A stretch of DNA of 64,000 nt from Porphyra umbilicalis (lineage: Eukaryota; Rhodophyta; Bangiophyceae; Bangiales; Bangiaceae). Below, piece by piece: positions 11,264 through 21,411 of the stretch; position 1 is the stretch's first letter; each line of letters opens with the position of its first letter. The translations under genes were made by a program, and so were the position numbers. The DNA lies in contig KV918995.1 in NCBI GenBank assembly GCA_002049455.2, positions 60,698 through 124,697 on the forward strand. The letters run 5' to 3'. The notes below the pieces were generated by a model. That model was not told the origin of the DNA and did not search any database. It saw only the letters and a list, made by a program, of their open reading frames with translations.

Positions 11264-12701
11264 CGGGTGACGGGGGTTGCAGCGGCCGCCGGCCACCCGC
11301 TGCGCTCGCCGCGGAGCGATCGGGGAGCGGCTTTTCGCGCGGCGCGTGGGGGCTGGTCGCATCCCAAGAGGCCACTCGGGCGATCGACAGTTGACGCGGC
11401 GGTGCCCGCGGTCGTGTGGCCGTCGGTGGGGGTAGGGCAAGAGGCGATGGTGGCGTCAATACGCGCGCACGGTGGGTTTCCCCATTGGCACTCTCCCGCC
11501 GAGCGCTACCCGCCAGACCAAGTCGGACCACAAGATGACACAAGATGATGAGCCAACCGTCGTGGACACCGTCCTCGCCATTTCCAAGCTACGGACGTCC
11601 ATGAGGATGTCCACCGTACTGCAACCTGTCTCCATGCGTGTGTTCAGATAGTTTGTCAAAAATGATGTCTTTCATGGGCTCGCCTTTGCATTTTGCTTGC
11701 GGCCAAAAAGATCAACCATACGCCTTTCCGGCGCGCTGTGAGAGGGGGGTGCGCCACGCCAAACCCGACCCATCCGACCGTTCGGGCAACCACGGTTTCC
11801 GCGCCACTGCGCGAGGAAGCTCCCACGCTACAGATTGGCGAGACCGCACGCAGCACACGCGTACGCCGTCTCTGGTGCTCCCGGGCGCCTCGCCACCCTG
11901 CTCCTCGCGGCCGCCCCCACGAGCAAGCGGGTGGTCCTTGCTGCGTCCGCCACCCACGCCGTCCCCTCATCCTGCCCCTGCTCCCGCACGGCCATGCGGG
12001 CGGTGCGGGCCACCGTCCGCAGCCGACGGCAGCGCCTCTGCCCCACACGGGGGCGGCCGCGCCGCCCCGCCGCTGCCCGGGCGGTCACCGACGCCGCCGG
12101 CGCAGCCGCCGCCACGCCCGCCGCCGTTGCCGGCGGCCGATCCCCTCCCCTCGTCAACCCCCCCTCCCGTCGGGGCGCGACCGCGCCGTCGCCGCGCCGT
12201 CCGCCATCGACGGCGGTTGCGCGCTCCGCGCCGCCGTCAGGCACCTGGTCGGGGGCGGGTGGTCCGACGCGCGCCGCCGACGCCGCCGCCGGCGGTGTGG
12301 CGGGCGCCAGCGGCAGACGCGGCGGCCAGGCGCCGCCCGCACAAGGGGTGACGCGAACGCGACGGGGCGGTGGCGGGGAGGCGGTGGGCGGTCGAGCGAC
12401 GGAGGGGGTGCGTCGGGGCGGGCGTGCGCGCCACGCACCGGGGGGCGGCCGAGAGGCGACGGCGGCGGCACGGGGCACGGGGAGCGGGGAGCGCCGGCGG
12501 CGCTTTCCCCCAAACGTATCCCCCAGCCCGTCCACCAACCAACCATCATAGCCAAACGTCGCGCGCCCCAAAAAATAGAAGAAAAGGCGGGCGGGCGGCG
12601 CGCCATCCGCGCTCATCCCCCTCGCCCCCCCCTCTCGGTTTCCACCCCCCTCCCCCCCCCCCCACGCTCTCCCCGCCGCACGCCCGCCCGCCCACGCAGC
12701 C
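11264..12701. other. GC-rich intergenic region
   Basis: All six frames are largely open but have the Arg/Ala/Pro composition expected from GC-rich non-coding DNA. The only AT-richer stretch, about 11540-11720, shows no gene. Nothing further is supported before the aminotransferase-like gene's stop codon. Confidence 0.45.
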
Positions 12702-14610
12702 CTATGGCCGTCCCCGGTGCGCCGCCGCCGCCGGCGGCGCCGCCAACAACTCGGCCAGCAGCGCCCGCTTGTCGTGCCGAATGCCGACGCTCTCCTCAAT
12801 CTTGGACACTGCGAGCGCCATGACCCGCCGCGTCACGGGCCCCGGCATGGGCGACGAGCGCCCCCCAATGCGCGCATCGTCAATCTGCCGCACGCCGACG
12901 ACCTCATCCGCCGTGTTTGTCACAAACACCTCGGCGGCGGTGCGGAGGAACGGCTTGGTCAGCGGCACCTCCCGCACGGTTAACCCCGCCGCCGACGCCC
13001 ACGCAAAGATGCAGCGGCGCATGACGCCCGCGCGGGCGCCGCCCGACAGGGGCGTCGTGTAGATGACGCCAAACTTGACGCAAAAGACGTTGCCGCGCGT
13101 CGTGCCGCTCACTTCCGCCGACGCGCGGTCGACGAGGACCGCGTCGTCAAAGCCGCCCGCGCGGGCGGCGCGGAGGGCGAGCACGTCCGCGAGCGACGGC
13201 ACGCCGGCAATGCAGTGGAGGGCGGTGGCGGCGGTGGAGGCGGCCGACGCGGCGGCCGCCGACGCTTCGCGGGAGGGCGACACGCCCCGCGCGCCGGGGC
13301 CTTTGCCGAGGCCCCCGAGGCTCCCGACGCCAATGCCCCCGCCGCCGTGCTCAGAGTCCGAGTCGTCGTCTTTGCCAGTGGCGGCGGCGGCGGCCGCCGC
13401 CGCCGCCGCCGACGCGCCGTCGCCGCGGCCCGTGCGGTCCCGGTCGGCGTCGCGGTCGCCGCCAGTGCCCCCGGCTGCGCCCTTGCCGGTGGACGCCCCT
13501 CCCGCGCCCCCACCACCCCCGACGGCACCGTGGCACCTCCCCCCCCAGCAGGTGGGCGGCCGCCACCCACCGCCCCCCCCGCCGCGGCCGCGCCGCCACC
13601 TCCCCCGCCGGCGCCCCCCCCCCCGCCACGGCGCCGTCGGGCGCACCCCCAGCGCCGGCGCGTGGCTGCGGCCGCGGCCGCCCGTCGTCACTGTCGCGGC
13701 CGCTCCCGTCGCTCGCGCTGTCGTCGTCGCTCGCCCCGTGGCTGCCGCTGCGGCTGCGCCGACGCCCGTCGCTGCCGCTGCCACTCCCGCTGCTGCCACT
13801 CCCGCTGCTGCCGCTGCTGCCGCTGCTGCCCCCACCGTTGGAGATGCCGCCGTCGCCCTTGCCATCCCCACCGCCACCGCCGCCGCCGCCGCCACCGCCG
13901 CCGCCGCCATTGCCGCCGCCGCCATTGCCGCCGCCACCGACGGCCGCGCGGCCGGCGGCCGCGGCGCCGCCCGAGCGCGCCCCCCCTCCCCGCACATCTG
14001 GGGAGACGCCCCCCATCCCCCCTGGCACGGTTGCCCCCCCCCGATCGCGCTCGCGCTCGGCCGCCAGCGGCGGGGCGACCCCCCCTCCCACCTTGGGCCG
14101 CCCGTCCAACCCCCCCACCCGCCCGTCGGGCATAGCCGCGTGCGCCGAGTAGTGCGCGAGGAGCGCCACCCCCCGCGTGAAGCGGCTCGCGTCGAGCGGC
14201 GGCCGCGCGCTGGTGTGGATGACGACCGTGGCGTGGAGGCTCGCCGGCGGGTCGGGCAGCTGCGGGCCCGCCGGGGACACCCCAAACGTCAGTTGCACGC
14301 GGAGCATGGCGCGCGCGTCGCCATTGTGGGCGGTCAGCTGGAGGCACACGTCGCGGAGGACGTCGAGTTGGAGGGGCAGGGGTAAGCCCAGCTGCGCCGC
14401 GTTGGCGGCCAGCAGCTCCAGGTGGGCGACGAGGAGGACGGGGCGGCCGCCGAGGATGGACACGTCCTCTGACAGCGCCGCGGCGGCGGTAAAGCCGAGG
14501 TCGAAAATCGACACGGACGCGTCCGAGACGGGCACGTAGTGGCCGCTGACAAACGCCAGCCGCTCCGCCGGCCGTACGACCGCCGGGGCGGGCACCACGA
14601 CGGGGGGGGG
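12702..14610 (-). CDS. Class IV aminotransferase-like domain without the PLP lysine
   Basis: The minus strand encodes a fold-type IV (BCAT/D-amino-acid aminotransferase/ADC lyase) domain in two pieces. The N-terminal piece, about 14590-14130, starts at RLAFVSGHYVPVSDASVSIF and runs to LLAHYSAHAAMPDG. The C-terminal piece, about 13265-12702, contains FDDAVLVD, SGTTRGNVF, GVIYTTPLSGG, EVFVTNTADEVVGVRQID and GPVTRRV, all class IV hallmarks. The pieces are out of phase and separated by about 850 bases of Gly/Ala-coding repeat, most simply one intron; a donor GTGGGGG follows GRV near 14120. The segment HCIAGVPSLADVLALRAARA should carry the Schiff-base lysine but contains none. No ATG precedes the N-terminal piece closely, and G runs at 14602-14613 and 14661-14673 may hide a frame change into the upstream Q-rich region. 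The protein could be a pseudoenzyme or a lyase-like relative. Confidence 0.62.
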
Positions 14611-15609
14611 GGGTGCACGAGCGCCACCTGCGGCCCGTGGATGCCGACGCCCGGGTGGGTGGGGGGGGGGGGGAGCGCACCCCCGCCGACGGGCGGGCGG
14701 CTGCCGCGGCCGACGCCGCTCGCCGGGCGGCTTTTCATCACAGACCCGGCCGGCGGGGGGCGCGCCGACGAGCTGCCGGCGCCGGCGCCGGCGCCGGCGC
14801 CGGCACCGCCACCGCCGCCGACGGCGCCCCCCCCCCCCGCGTCGGCGCCCCCCCCCCCACTCCGCCCGCCGCCACCGCCGCCGCCGCCCGTGGCCACTGC
14901 CGACGCGGCGGCGGCCTCACGCGCCGCCGCCGACGACGTGGTCGTCGTCGTGTGCGTGCGGTTGGAGCGCGGGGAGGAGTTGCGCGCCGCCGCAGCGGCG
15001 GCGGCGGCGGCGGCCGCCGCAGCGGCGGCGGCGGCGGCGACCGCAGCCGCCCCGCCCCCCGCCGGTGGGGGCCGCGACGACGGCCCGCCGCGGGCGGCGC
15101 CCCCCCCCCGCCGCGACTCACTGCCGCCCGGCGTGGAGGGGCCCCCCCGCGCCGCCGCCGGCGGCGCGTACTCCCCCCCCGCATAGTCACCCGTCACGAC
15201 GCCGAGGGGGGGCACGGGGGGCGCCCCCCCGGCGGGGGTGCCGCCGCCGCCGCCGCCGCCGCCGCCCCCGGGCGCCCCCCCCCCCGCCCACGAGCGGGAG
15301 AGGGACCGCGCGCGGAGGCGGGGGCCGGGCGCCCCGCCCCCCCCCCCGCGCCCAAGCGCGGCTTCTTTGCGGGCGCCGGCTGCGGCGACATGGACGCGGG
15401 CGTGCCGTCGGGCGGCACGGGCGGGGACGGCGGGCGCGCGCGGAGCGGCGTCACCCCCGCCGCCGCGAGCAGCGCGGGCGCCACGACGGCGGCGGCGGCA
15501 GTGGCGGCGGGGCCGCCGGGCGGGTGGCCCGCCGCCGCCATGCCCCCGCCGCCGCCGCCGCCGCCGCCGACGGCGCCGGCCGCCGAGGCCGGCACCCCGG
15601 GCGCCGCCG

Positions 15610-15646
<37 letters not shown>

Positions 15647-16905
15647 GGCCGGGTGCATCTGGTAGTAGGGGTGCCCGCCGGCGGCGAGCGGGTAGCCCGC
15701 CGCGGCGGCCGCCGCCGCGTAGGGCGACCACGCCGCGTACGGGTGGTGCGGGTGCACCGGCGGGCGCCCCGCGGCGGCGGCGGCGGCCGCCGCCGCCGCC
15801 GCCACCCCCGGGTCTGCCGGCCCATAGCCTGGCGGCGGCAAGAGGCCGTACGGGTACCCCATGGGCATGCCGTAGGGGTAGCCCGCGGCGGCGGCGGCGG
15901 CGGCGGCGGCGGCCGCGTAATCCCGCGGCATCCCCGCGGCGGGGTCCCCCCCCAGGTGCGGCGGGTACCCCGGCGGCAGGCCGACGCGGGCGGGGGGCGC
16001 GCCCCCCCCAGGGGGGGGGGCGCCTCGGGGAGTCCCCCCCCGTGGGCTCTTTGGGACACGTCCAGGTGGGGGTGGCTCCCGCCCGCGCCGCCGCCGTGCA
16101 GCGCGTGACCGCCGGGGGGGGTGCCCGCAAGGTGGGACTGCCCCGGCGGGGGTGCCGACCCGGCAGCGGCGGCGGCGGCGGCGGCGGCGGCGGCAGCCGC
16201 CGCCGCCGCCGCCGCCGACGCTTGTTGTTGGGCTTGCTGCTGCGCCGCCGCCGCGTGGTGTTGTTGCTGCTGCGCCGCCGCGGCTGCCGCCTGGTGCTGC
16301 TGCGCCGCGTGGTGCTGCTGGTGCTGCTGCTGGTGCTGCTGCTGGTGCTGCTGGTGCTGCTGCTGGTGCTGCTGCGCGGCGGCGGCGGCTTGCGCCTGCG
16401 CCGCCGCCGCCGCCTGCTGCTGCTTGTGTTGTTGGAGGGCGAGCGCCTGCGCCTGCGCCGCCGCCGCCTGCTGCTGTTGCTGGTAGTACAACAGGTGCGG
16501 CTGCTGTTGGGCCATGAGGGCGAGGTGGCTCGCGTGCGCGCCGCCGTCGGCGAGGGAGCCGGGGGGAGGGGGGGCGGGGGGGGCCGCCCCCGCCCCGCCA
16601 CCGCCACCACCGCCGCCACCGCCGCCGCCGCCGCCGCCGGGGACCCCCGGGTGATGGCCGACGCCGGGCGGGTGCGGCGGCGGACCGCCCGGCGCGCCCG
16701 GCGGCACGGCCCCCGGGTGGCCAAACCGCCCCGTGCGCATGTCGAGCATCGCTTGCGCGTGGAGGATGGACGGGTGGTGCGCGCCGAGGGCGTCGACGAG
16801 CGCGTGTGGCGGCGGCGGCGGCGGCGGGGGTGGGGGGGGCTCGCCGCCGCCACCGCCGCCGCCGCCGCCGCCTGCCATGCCCGCCGCGCCGCCGCCGCTG
16901 CCGCT

Positions 16906-16942
<37 letters not shown>

Positions 16943-17151
16943 GCCACACCCGGCGCCACCGGCGCCACTGACGGGAGCGGGTGGGGCAGCAAGCCCGGCG
17001 CCCCCCCCCCCCCCACACCACCACCGCTGCCGCCACCCCCACCCCCCCCGAGCGGCGCCACGCCCGACGCGCTGATGCGGCGGGGCAAACCGCCCGCCGG
17101 CCCACACGCCTTACCCGCGACACGCGCCGGCGGCGACGGCGGCGGGGGCAT
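14611..17151 (-). CDS. Q/A/H/G/P-rich low-complexity protein or N-terminal region
   Basis: From an ATG at 17151 the minus strand reads a low-complexity protein. It has a Gly-rich opening, a short ordered patch (HALVDALGAHHPSILHAQAM near 16750), Gln/His/Ala tracts at about 16230-16500, then a Tyr/Pro/Gly part with YPYGMPMGYPYG near 15860. A basic cluster PAPAKKPRLG near 15350 resembles a nuclear localisation signal. The frame changes at least twice at homopolymer runs (near 16020 and 15220) before reaching the aminotransferase-like domain downstream. I see no catalytic motif in this part. Composition and the basic cluster suggest a nuclear, transcription-related protein or a disordered extension of the downstream domain. 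One gene with 12702-14610 or two adjacent genes are both possible. Confidence 0.45.
16230..16500 (-). repeat. Gln/His-coding trinucleotide tract
   Basis: On the plus strand GTGCTGCTG units repeat, most regularly at 16300-16380. They encode alternating Gln and His on the minus strand, flanked by poly-Ala (GCC)n tracts at 16165-16215. The tract is a candidate for length variation between strains. Confidence 0.75.
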
Positions 17152-18661
17152 TGCCGTCCCTCACCGCGGGTGCGCGTGCGCGCGCCGCGCCGACCGCGAC
17201 GGCGGCAGCGGCGGCAACGGCGGCCGCGGCGGGGGGGGGGGGGGGGCGCGGGCACTCGACACCCCCACCCGCGGCGGCGGCGCCCGCGTCGGGGCGCGCC
17301 CCCCGCCGCCGACTCCCCCCGCGACGGCTCCGGCCGGGCACGCTGCGGTGGCGCCGCGGCGGCGGCGGCGACATCCACGGCCGCCGTCGACGGGGAGCAC
17401 GGGGGGGGGGTGGGGGGGGGGGGGGTGGGGGGGGAGTGTCCGCCGGGGACGGGAGAGGCGCGCAGACAGACGACGCGCGCGCGTGGCGCACGGCGCGCAC
17501 CGCGGGCGCGGGGGGGCGGGAGGGGGGGGGGCGGGGGGGGGAGTTCCCGCGCACACCACACGCGCCGGGACCGCGGCGGCCGCCCGCGAGACCGACCCCG
17601 GCGGCGTGCGCCGCTGGCCGGCGGGCGCGGCGTGGCGCGTGGCCGCCGCAGACGCGGGGGCGGCGCGCCCGCCCACACGGTGGGGGGAGCGGCGGCGGGC
17701 GTCGCGTGGCCGCCCGCGCCGACCCTCGCGCTCGGCCGCGCGGCACGCTCCGTGGACTGGCCGCCGCGACGGCCCGCCCGCCCGCCGCCGGTCGACCGGC
17801 TGCGACCGGTCGCAGCGCGGCGCTGACCACGACGGCGACCGCGGGCGGCAGCGGCAACGACCGCCGACCCCACGCCCCCGCGCCCGCGCCCGTTGCCGGC
17901 GTGGGCGCCAGCCGAGCCACCACCCCCGACGCGCCGCCACTGCAGTGGCCCTGCCGTGGCGGTGGGGACTGCCGCGGCGGAATGGGGCGCCTCCCAGACC
18001 CGCCCCCCCCGCTGAAAGAGACACCCCGCGCTGCGCGCCCGCGGCGCGAAGGCCGCCCGCAGGGGCGTGCCAAACGCGACTGCCGCGCCTCGCAATGGCC
18101 ACGGCGGCAACGTTCGCGCGGGGCGCCCGTGATTGGCCAAATGGGGCGTCTCGCGCGCTTTTGGGGCGGCGTTGGGGGCCCCCCCGTGGGGGCGCCGGGG
18201 GATGCGCCCAAACGTGTGGCTCGCCGCCGTTGGGCCGGGGCAGGGTCCAATTGCGTGACCACCAAATCTGGAGGCGCGATCACGGCCGCAGCGGATGCGT
18301 CGCCGCCACCTGGCCCCGATTGTGGACGGGCGGGGCGCCGCCGGTCGCCCCGCGCGCGGATTCGAATGTGGGTGGCGGAAGGGCACGGGGCGTGGCCGTA
18401 TCCGCCACCCGGGGGTGTCGGCGTCGGGTGGCGGACGCGCGGCGCTACACAATGCCACGCGACAGTACTTGCGCAGGTGCCGACTCGGCCTACTTGGCCG
18501 AGTTCACAACTCCTGGGCTCTCACCGTGGTGCCGCGCGGGGAGAAGCGCGGGCAAAACGGCAGCGGAGCAGGGCGCGCCTATACACCCAGAGCCCGTGGG
18601 TGGGTGTGGGTATCACCCACATCCCATTCCACAGATGGTAGTGCTCGGCGGCGTCTGCGCG
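17152..18661. other. GC-rich intergenic or promoter region
   Basis: The stretch lies upstream of the Q-rich minus-strand gene and downstream of the SAP-domain gene. It has long G runs at 17229-17247, 17401-17440 and 17520-17540. Open frames exist on both strands but lack ordered protein sequence. It could contain 5' non-coding exons of the Q-rich gene. Confidence 0.45.
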
Positions 18662-19750
18662 TCAAGCCCGTGTCAACCACGACAAGTTGGGTTTACCGCC
18701 CCAAAAGCCGGCGCCTCCCCCCCCCCCCACCCGCTCCTCACCACCCCCCGTCGCTGTCGTCGGCCCCCCGCCCACGTCGACGCCGAGCCGCGCCGCCAGC
18801 TGCAGCGTCAGCCGCTTGTGCAGCCGCCGCAGCACGGCCGTCCGCCGCGCGGCGGGCGGCAGCAGCCCCAACTCCCGCCCGGTCCGCGTTAGGGTGGCCA
18901 ACGACGCGACCGCCGCCGCGTCGGCGGCACCGCCAGCCGGCGGGTGCTCCATGAGGGGGTACCCAAAATCCCCCACGCCCGTGCCACCGACGGCGGCCTC
19001 GGCTTCGGCGGCCGCCGCCGCCGCCGCCGCCGCCGCCGCCCGATGGCGTGCGGCCGACAAGCCAACCTCGGCGCCGCCCCAGCCGACCGCGGGCCGGTCG
19101 CGGGCGCCCATCAAGCCCGCCCCCGCGCCGCCGCCGTCGCCGCCGTCCATCCCCCCATTGGCGACAAAGGAGCCGAGGCCGAGGCCAAAGCCAGACGCGC
19201 GGGCGCGCTTGGCCGAGCTCCCCCCCGCGAGGCCCGCCGGCCGACTGCGGGCGGCCAGCGGCGTGCCGCCCGCCCGCCCGACAGATGGGCCGTCGACCAC
19301 TTCCACCACGGATATCTCCCGCGCGCCGTCGCCGGCGGGGGTGCCTTGAGGCGAGGCGCTGCTCCCGCCCCCCTTCTCCGCCCCCCCCCCCCCCCTCACC
19401 CGCTGCGGCGGCCGCCCCCCCGGTGGGGGCGAGAGCACGGTTAGCTCCCCCGCCTCGAGGCCAAACGGGCATGGCGGGTAGATCCCCGCACCGACCAACG
19501 CGACGCCCCGCAGGCGGGTCAGCGACGCGACCAGCGTCGCGTGGTCCGTCTTCTCGAGGAGGCGGCTGCACAGCAGCATCTTGATGCCGTTGGTCGACAG
19601 CCCGTGCTCCTTGCACAAGCCCTTGAGCTGCTCCCGGCTGTAGGTGCCAAAGAGCGCGACGGACAGGGGGTCGGTCGGAACCAGGGAGGGGGGCGCCGCG
19701 CCGACCGCGGGCGTGAAGGGGGGGATGGGCGGGTACATGGGGGCGGCCAT
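18662..19750 (-). CDS. SAP-domain protein
   Basis: An ATG at 19750 opens a frame of about 362 residues beginning MAAPMYPPIPPFTPAVG; the same frame is open upstream to 20044 but without another ATG, so a 5' exon may be missing. Residues about 35-65 (TYSREQLKGLCKEHGLSTNG, then KMLLCSRLLE) match the SAP motif: hydrophobic helix, hinge Gly, then helix. SAP folds bind AT-rich or scaffold-attached DNA and occur in chromatin, RNA-processing and repair factors. The rest is Gly/Ala-rich and disordered, with a short basic cluster (SSAKRARASG), a poly-Ala tract coded at 19010-19043, and a helical C-terminal patch (ATLTRTGRELGLLPPAARRT). The gene is divergent from the cyanase-like gene across 1.66 kb. 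A C run at 19381-19395 is a possible frameshift point. A DNA-binding nuclear role is inferred; the partner process is unknown. Confidence 0.55.
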   Translation of the reverse strand: MAAPMYPPIPPFTPAVGAAPPSLVPTDPLSVALFGTYSREQLKGLCKEHGLSTNGIKMLLCSRLLEKTDHATLVASLTRLRGVALVGAGIYPPCPFGLEAGELTVLSPPPGGRPPQRVRGGGGAEKGGGSSASPQGTPAGDGAREISVVEVVDGPSVGRAGGTPLAARSRPAGLAGGSSAKRARASGFGLGLGSFVANGGMDGGDGGGAGAGLMGARDRPAVGWGGAEVGLSAARHRAAAAAAAAAAAEAEAAVGGTGVGDFGYPLMEHPPAGGAADAAAVASLATLTRTGRELGLLPPAARRTAVLRRLHKRLTLQLAARLGVDVGGGPTTATGGGEERVGGGGGAGFWGGKPNLSWLTRA

Positions 19751-21411
19751 GACGTGGGGGTGGGGATGGGGGCGGGGCGCAACGGGCGGAGCGACCGCCG
19801 GCGGAGAGTCGCCTTCGGGGGGTGCGAGAGCAGCGACGAGCTCGTCATCTTCGGGGGGGTCACCAGTGCGGAGGGTTGGAAGCGCCCCGCACGGGCTCAG
19901 GCATGACACGGGCGGGGGCGGTCCGACGGGGTCGGCAAGGGCGGGGGCGGTCCGACGGGGTCGACTCGAGCCGCCGGCCACCACACGCGGCGGCGACGCG
20001 ACGCCGTCCACGTCTCGGCAGCGGCCACGGGCGGAGGGCGCCACCCACCGAACGCACCGCCCGATGCAGTCACCGACCGCCAGGCGGCCCGCGGCAGACG
20101 GCAGATGGCCCGACTCGCAGCGTGCGGGCGCGCGGGGCGAGCGGAGGAACAGAGCACGACCAGCACAGCGTGCGGCCGCGTGGTCAGCCGCGACGGCGAG
20201 GGCGCGCGCGCGAGTGCGCCCAAATCGGACGCGCCCGTCACACCCCCAGCCACGGGGTGTTCGCAGCAGCGTTCCGAGGCGGGTGCGTGGCCCTGACGCA
20301 CTGTTCGCAGTCGCTCAAGAGGCGCTCCTTTCCACCCATTGCGAATTCGAATTACATATTCGTTGCTTTTGATCGGCGCTCTCTGACTCTTGCAACTACG
20401 ATACTTAGTCTGTCTGGGTGAGCGCGAAAATCTAGCGCCTCGCCCGAAGCAGCCAGCGCATGACGAGCTCACCAGGACGCCGCTCACCAGATTGGACCAC
20501 GCTGGCGGGTGGTGACGACCAAACCGCCGCCGCAGACTCGTTGTGCCACGCGGCGCCACAAACCGACCACGCTGTCCGGTCACATGGGAAGGGTTCGGCC
20601 ACGAGGCGACTTGTCACAGCTTCAACGTGTGCAAGCCGCTGCCAGCCCTCCGAGGGCTAGGAGTCCTCGCCAGGCCCGCACGATTGCTTCCCAGCACGCC
20701 AGCCCCTTTGGTGGAGTTGTGGTCCCCTGCCGCGCCTCCTGCCTGCCGCGCCCGAGTTGCGCGCCAGCCACGCATGCACGGGCCAGGCCGCTGGATGGCA
20801 TCATTGACAGGCCCTCGTGGCGGGATGAAGCCTGTTGGGCGTGCTCCGACGCGCCCCCTGCCGCGGCTCACCACGGATGGTGGATAGGGGCCTCGTGCGG
20901 TGTGCCTGGAAGCTGTTGGACGGTGCCCAGCGCAACACCAACGAAATCGACCCCTCTCTCCGAGCCTGTTGTGGAGGGGGGGACGTCAGCGGCGAGTCCC
21001 CCAGCGTTGTTGCACGCCGTTCCCGGCGTCACGCCGGGCTGTGTCCGTGGCATGCGGGTGGGAACCATCCGTTCTTGCGCTTAGGTGGGTGGGTGGCCCA
21101 AAGTGGGGCGTACCTCCTGTGACCGCTGCGTCGGGTTACGCGGCGCGCGCACGCCGCGCCCCCGCCGCTGCACCGGGAAGCGGTGCGCAACGTTGAGGCT
21201 TGGTTGTGTTTCCTTTGCCGTGCGGCGTGTATATCCGGCTGGCGCCACCGCCGCGGCCGATCGCTTGGGGGGTGAGCACTTCCTCTCGGTGTCCACCCCC
21301 CTATATCTTGTTTCCCCTCGCCTGTACTCTGCCTCGCTGACCTCCACTCCTCAACTCCCTGCGCCCACCGCCGTCACCCCCCTTGCTTGGTTGTTTTGGC
21401 GACGATTCGCC
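19751..21411. promoter_or_regulatory. Divergent intergenic region between SAP and cyanase-like genes
   Basis: This 1.66 kb separates two divergent genes and probably holds both promoters. Near the plus-strand gene there are TATA-like stretches (GTATATCC at about 21229 and CTATATC at about 21301) and a pyrimidine-rich leader from 21280 to the ATG at 21412. An AT-rich island with GAATTCGAATT lies at 20340-20415. GGCGGGGGCGGTCCGACGGG occurs twice in tandem at 19910-19965. No coding sequence is supported. Confidence 0.45.

Noticed and set aside
10569-12800. Long open frames on both strands.
   Set aside because: They have the Arg/Ala/Gly composition expected from GC-rich DNA in non-coding frames, with no ordered segment, apart from the first 360 bases of the weak plus-strand ORF.
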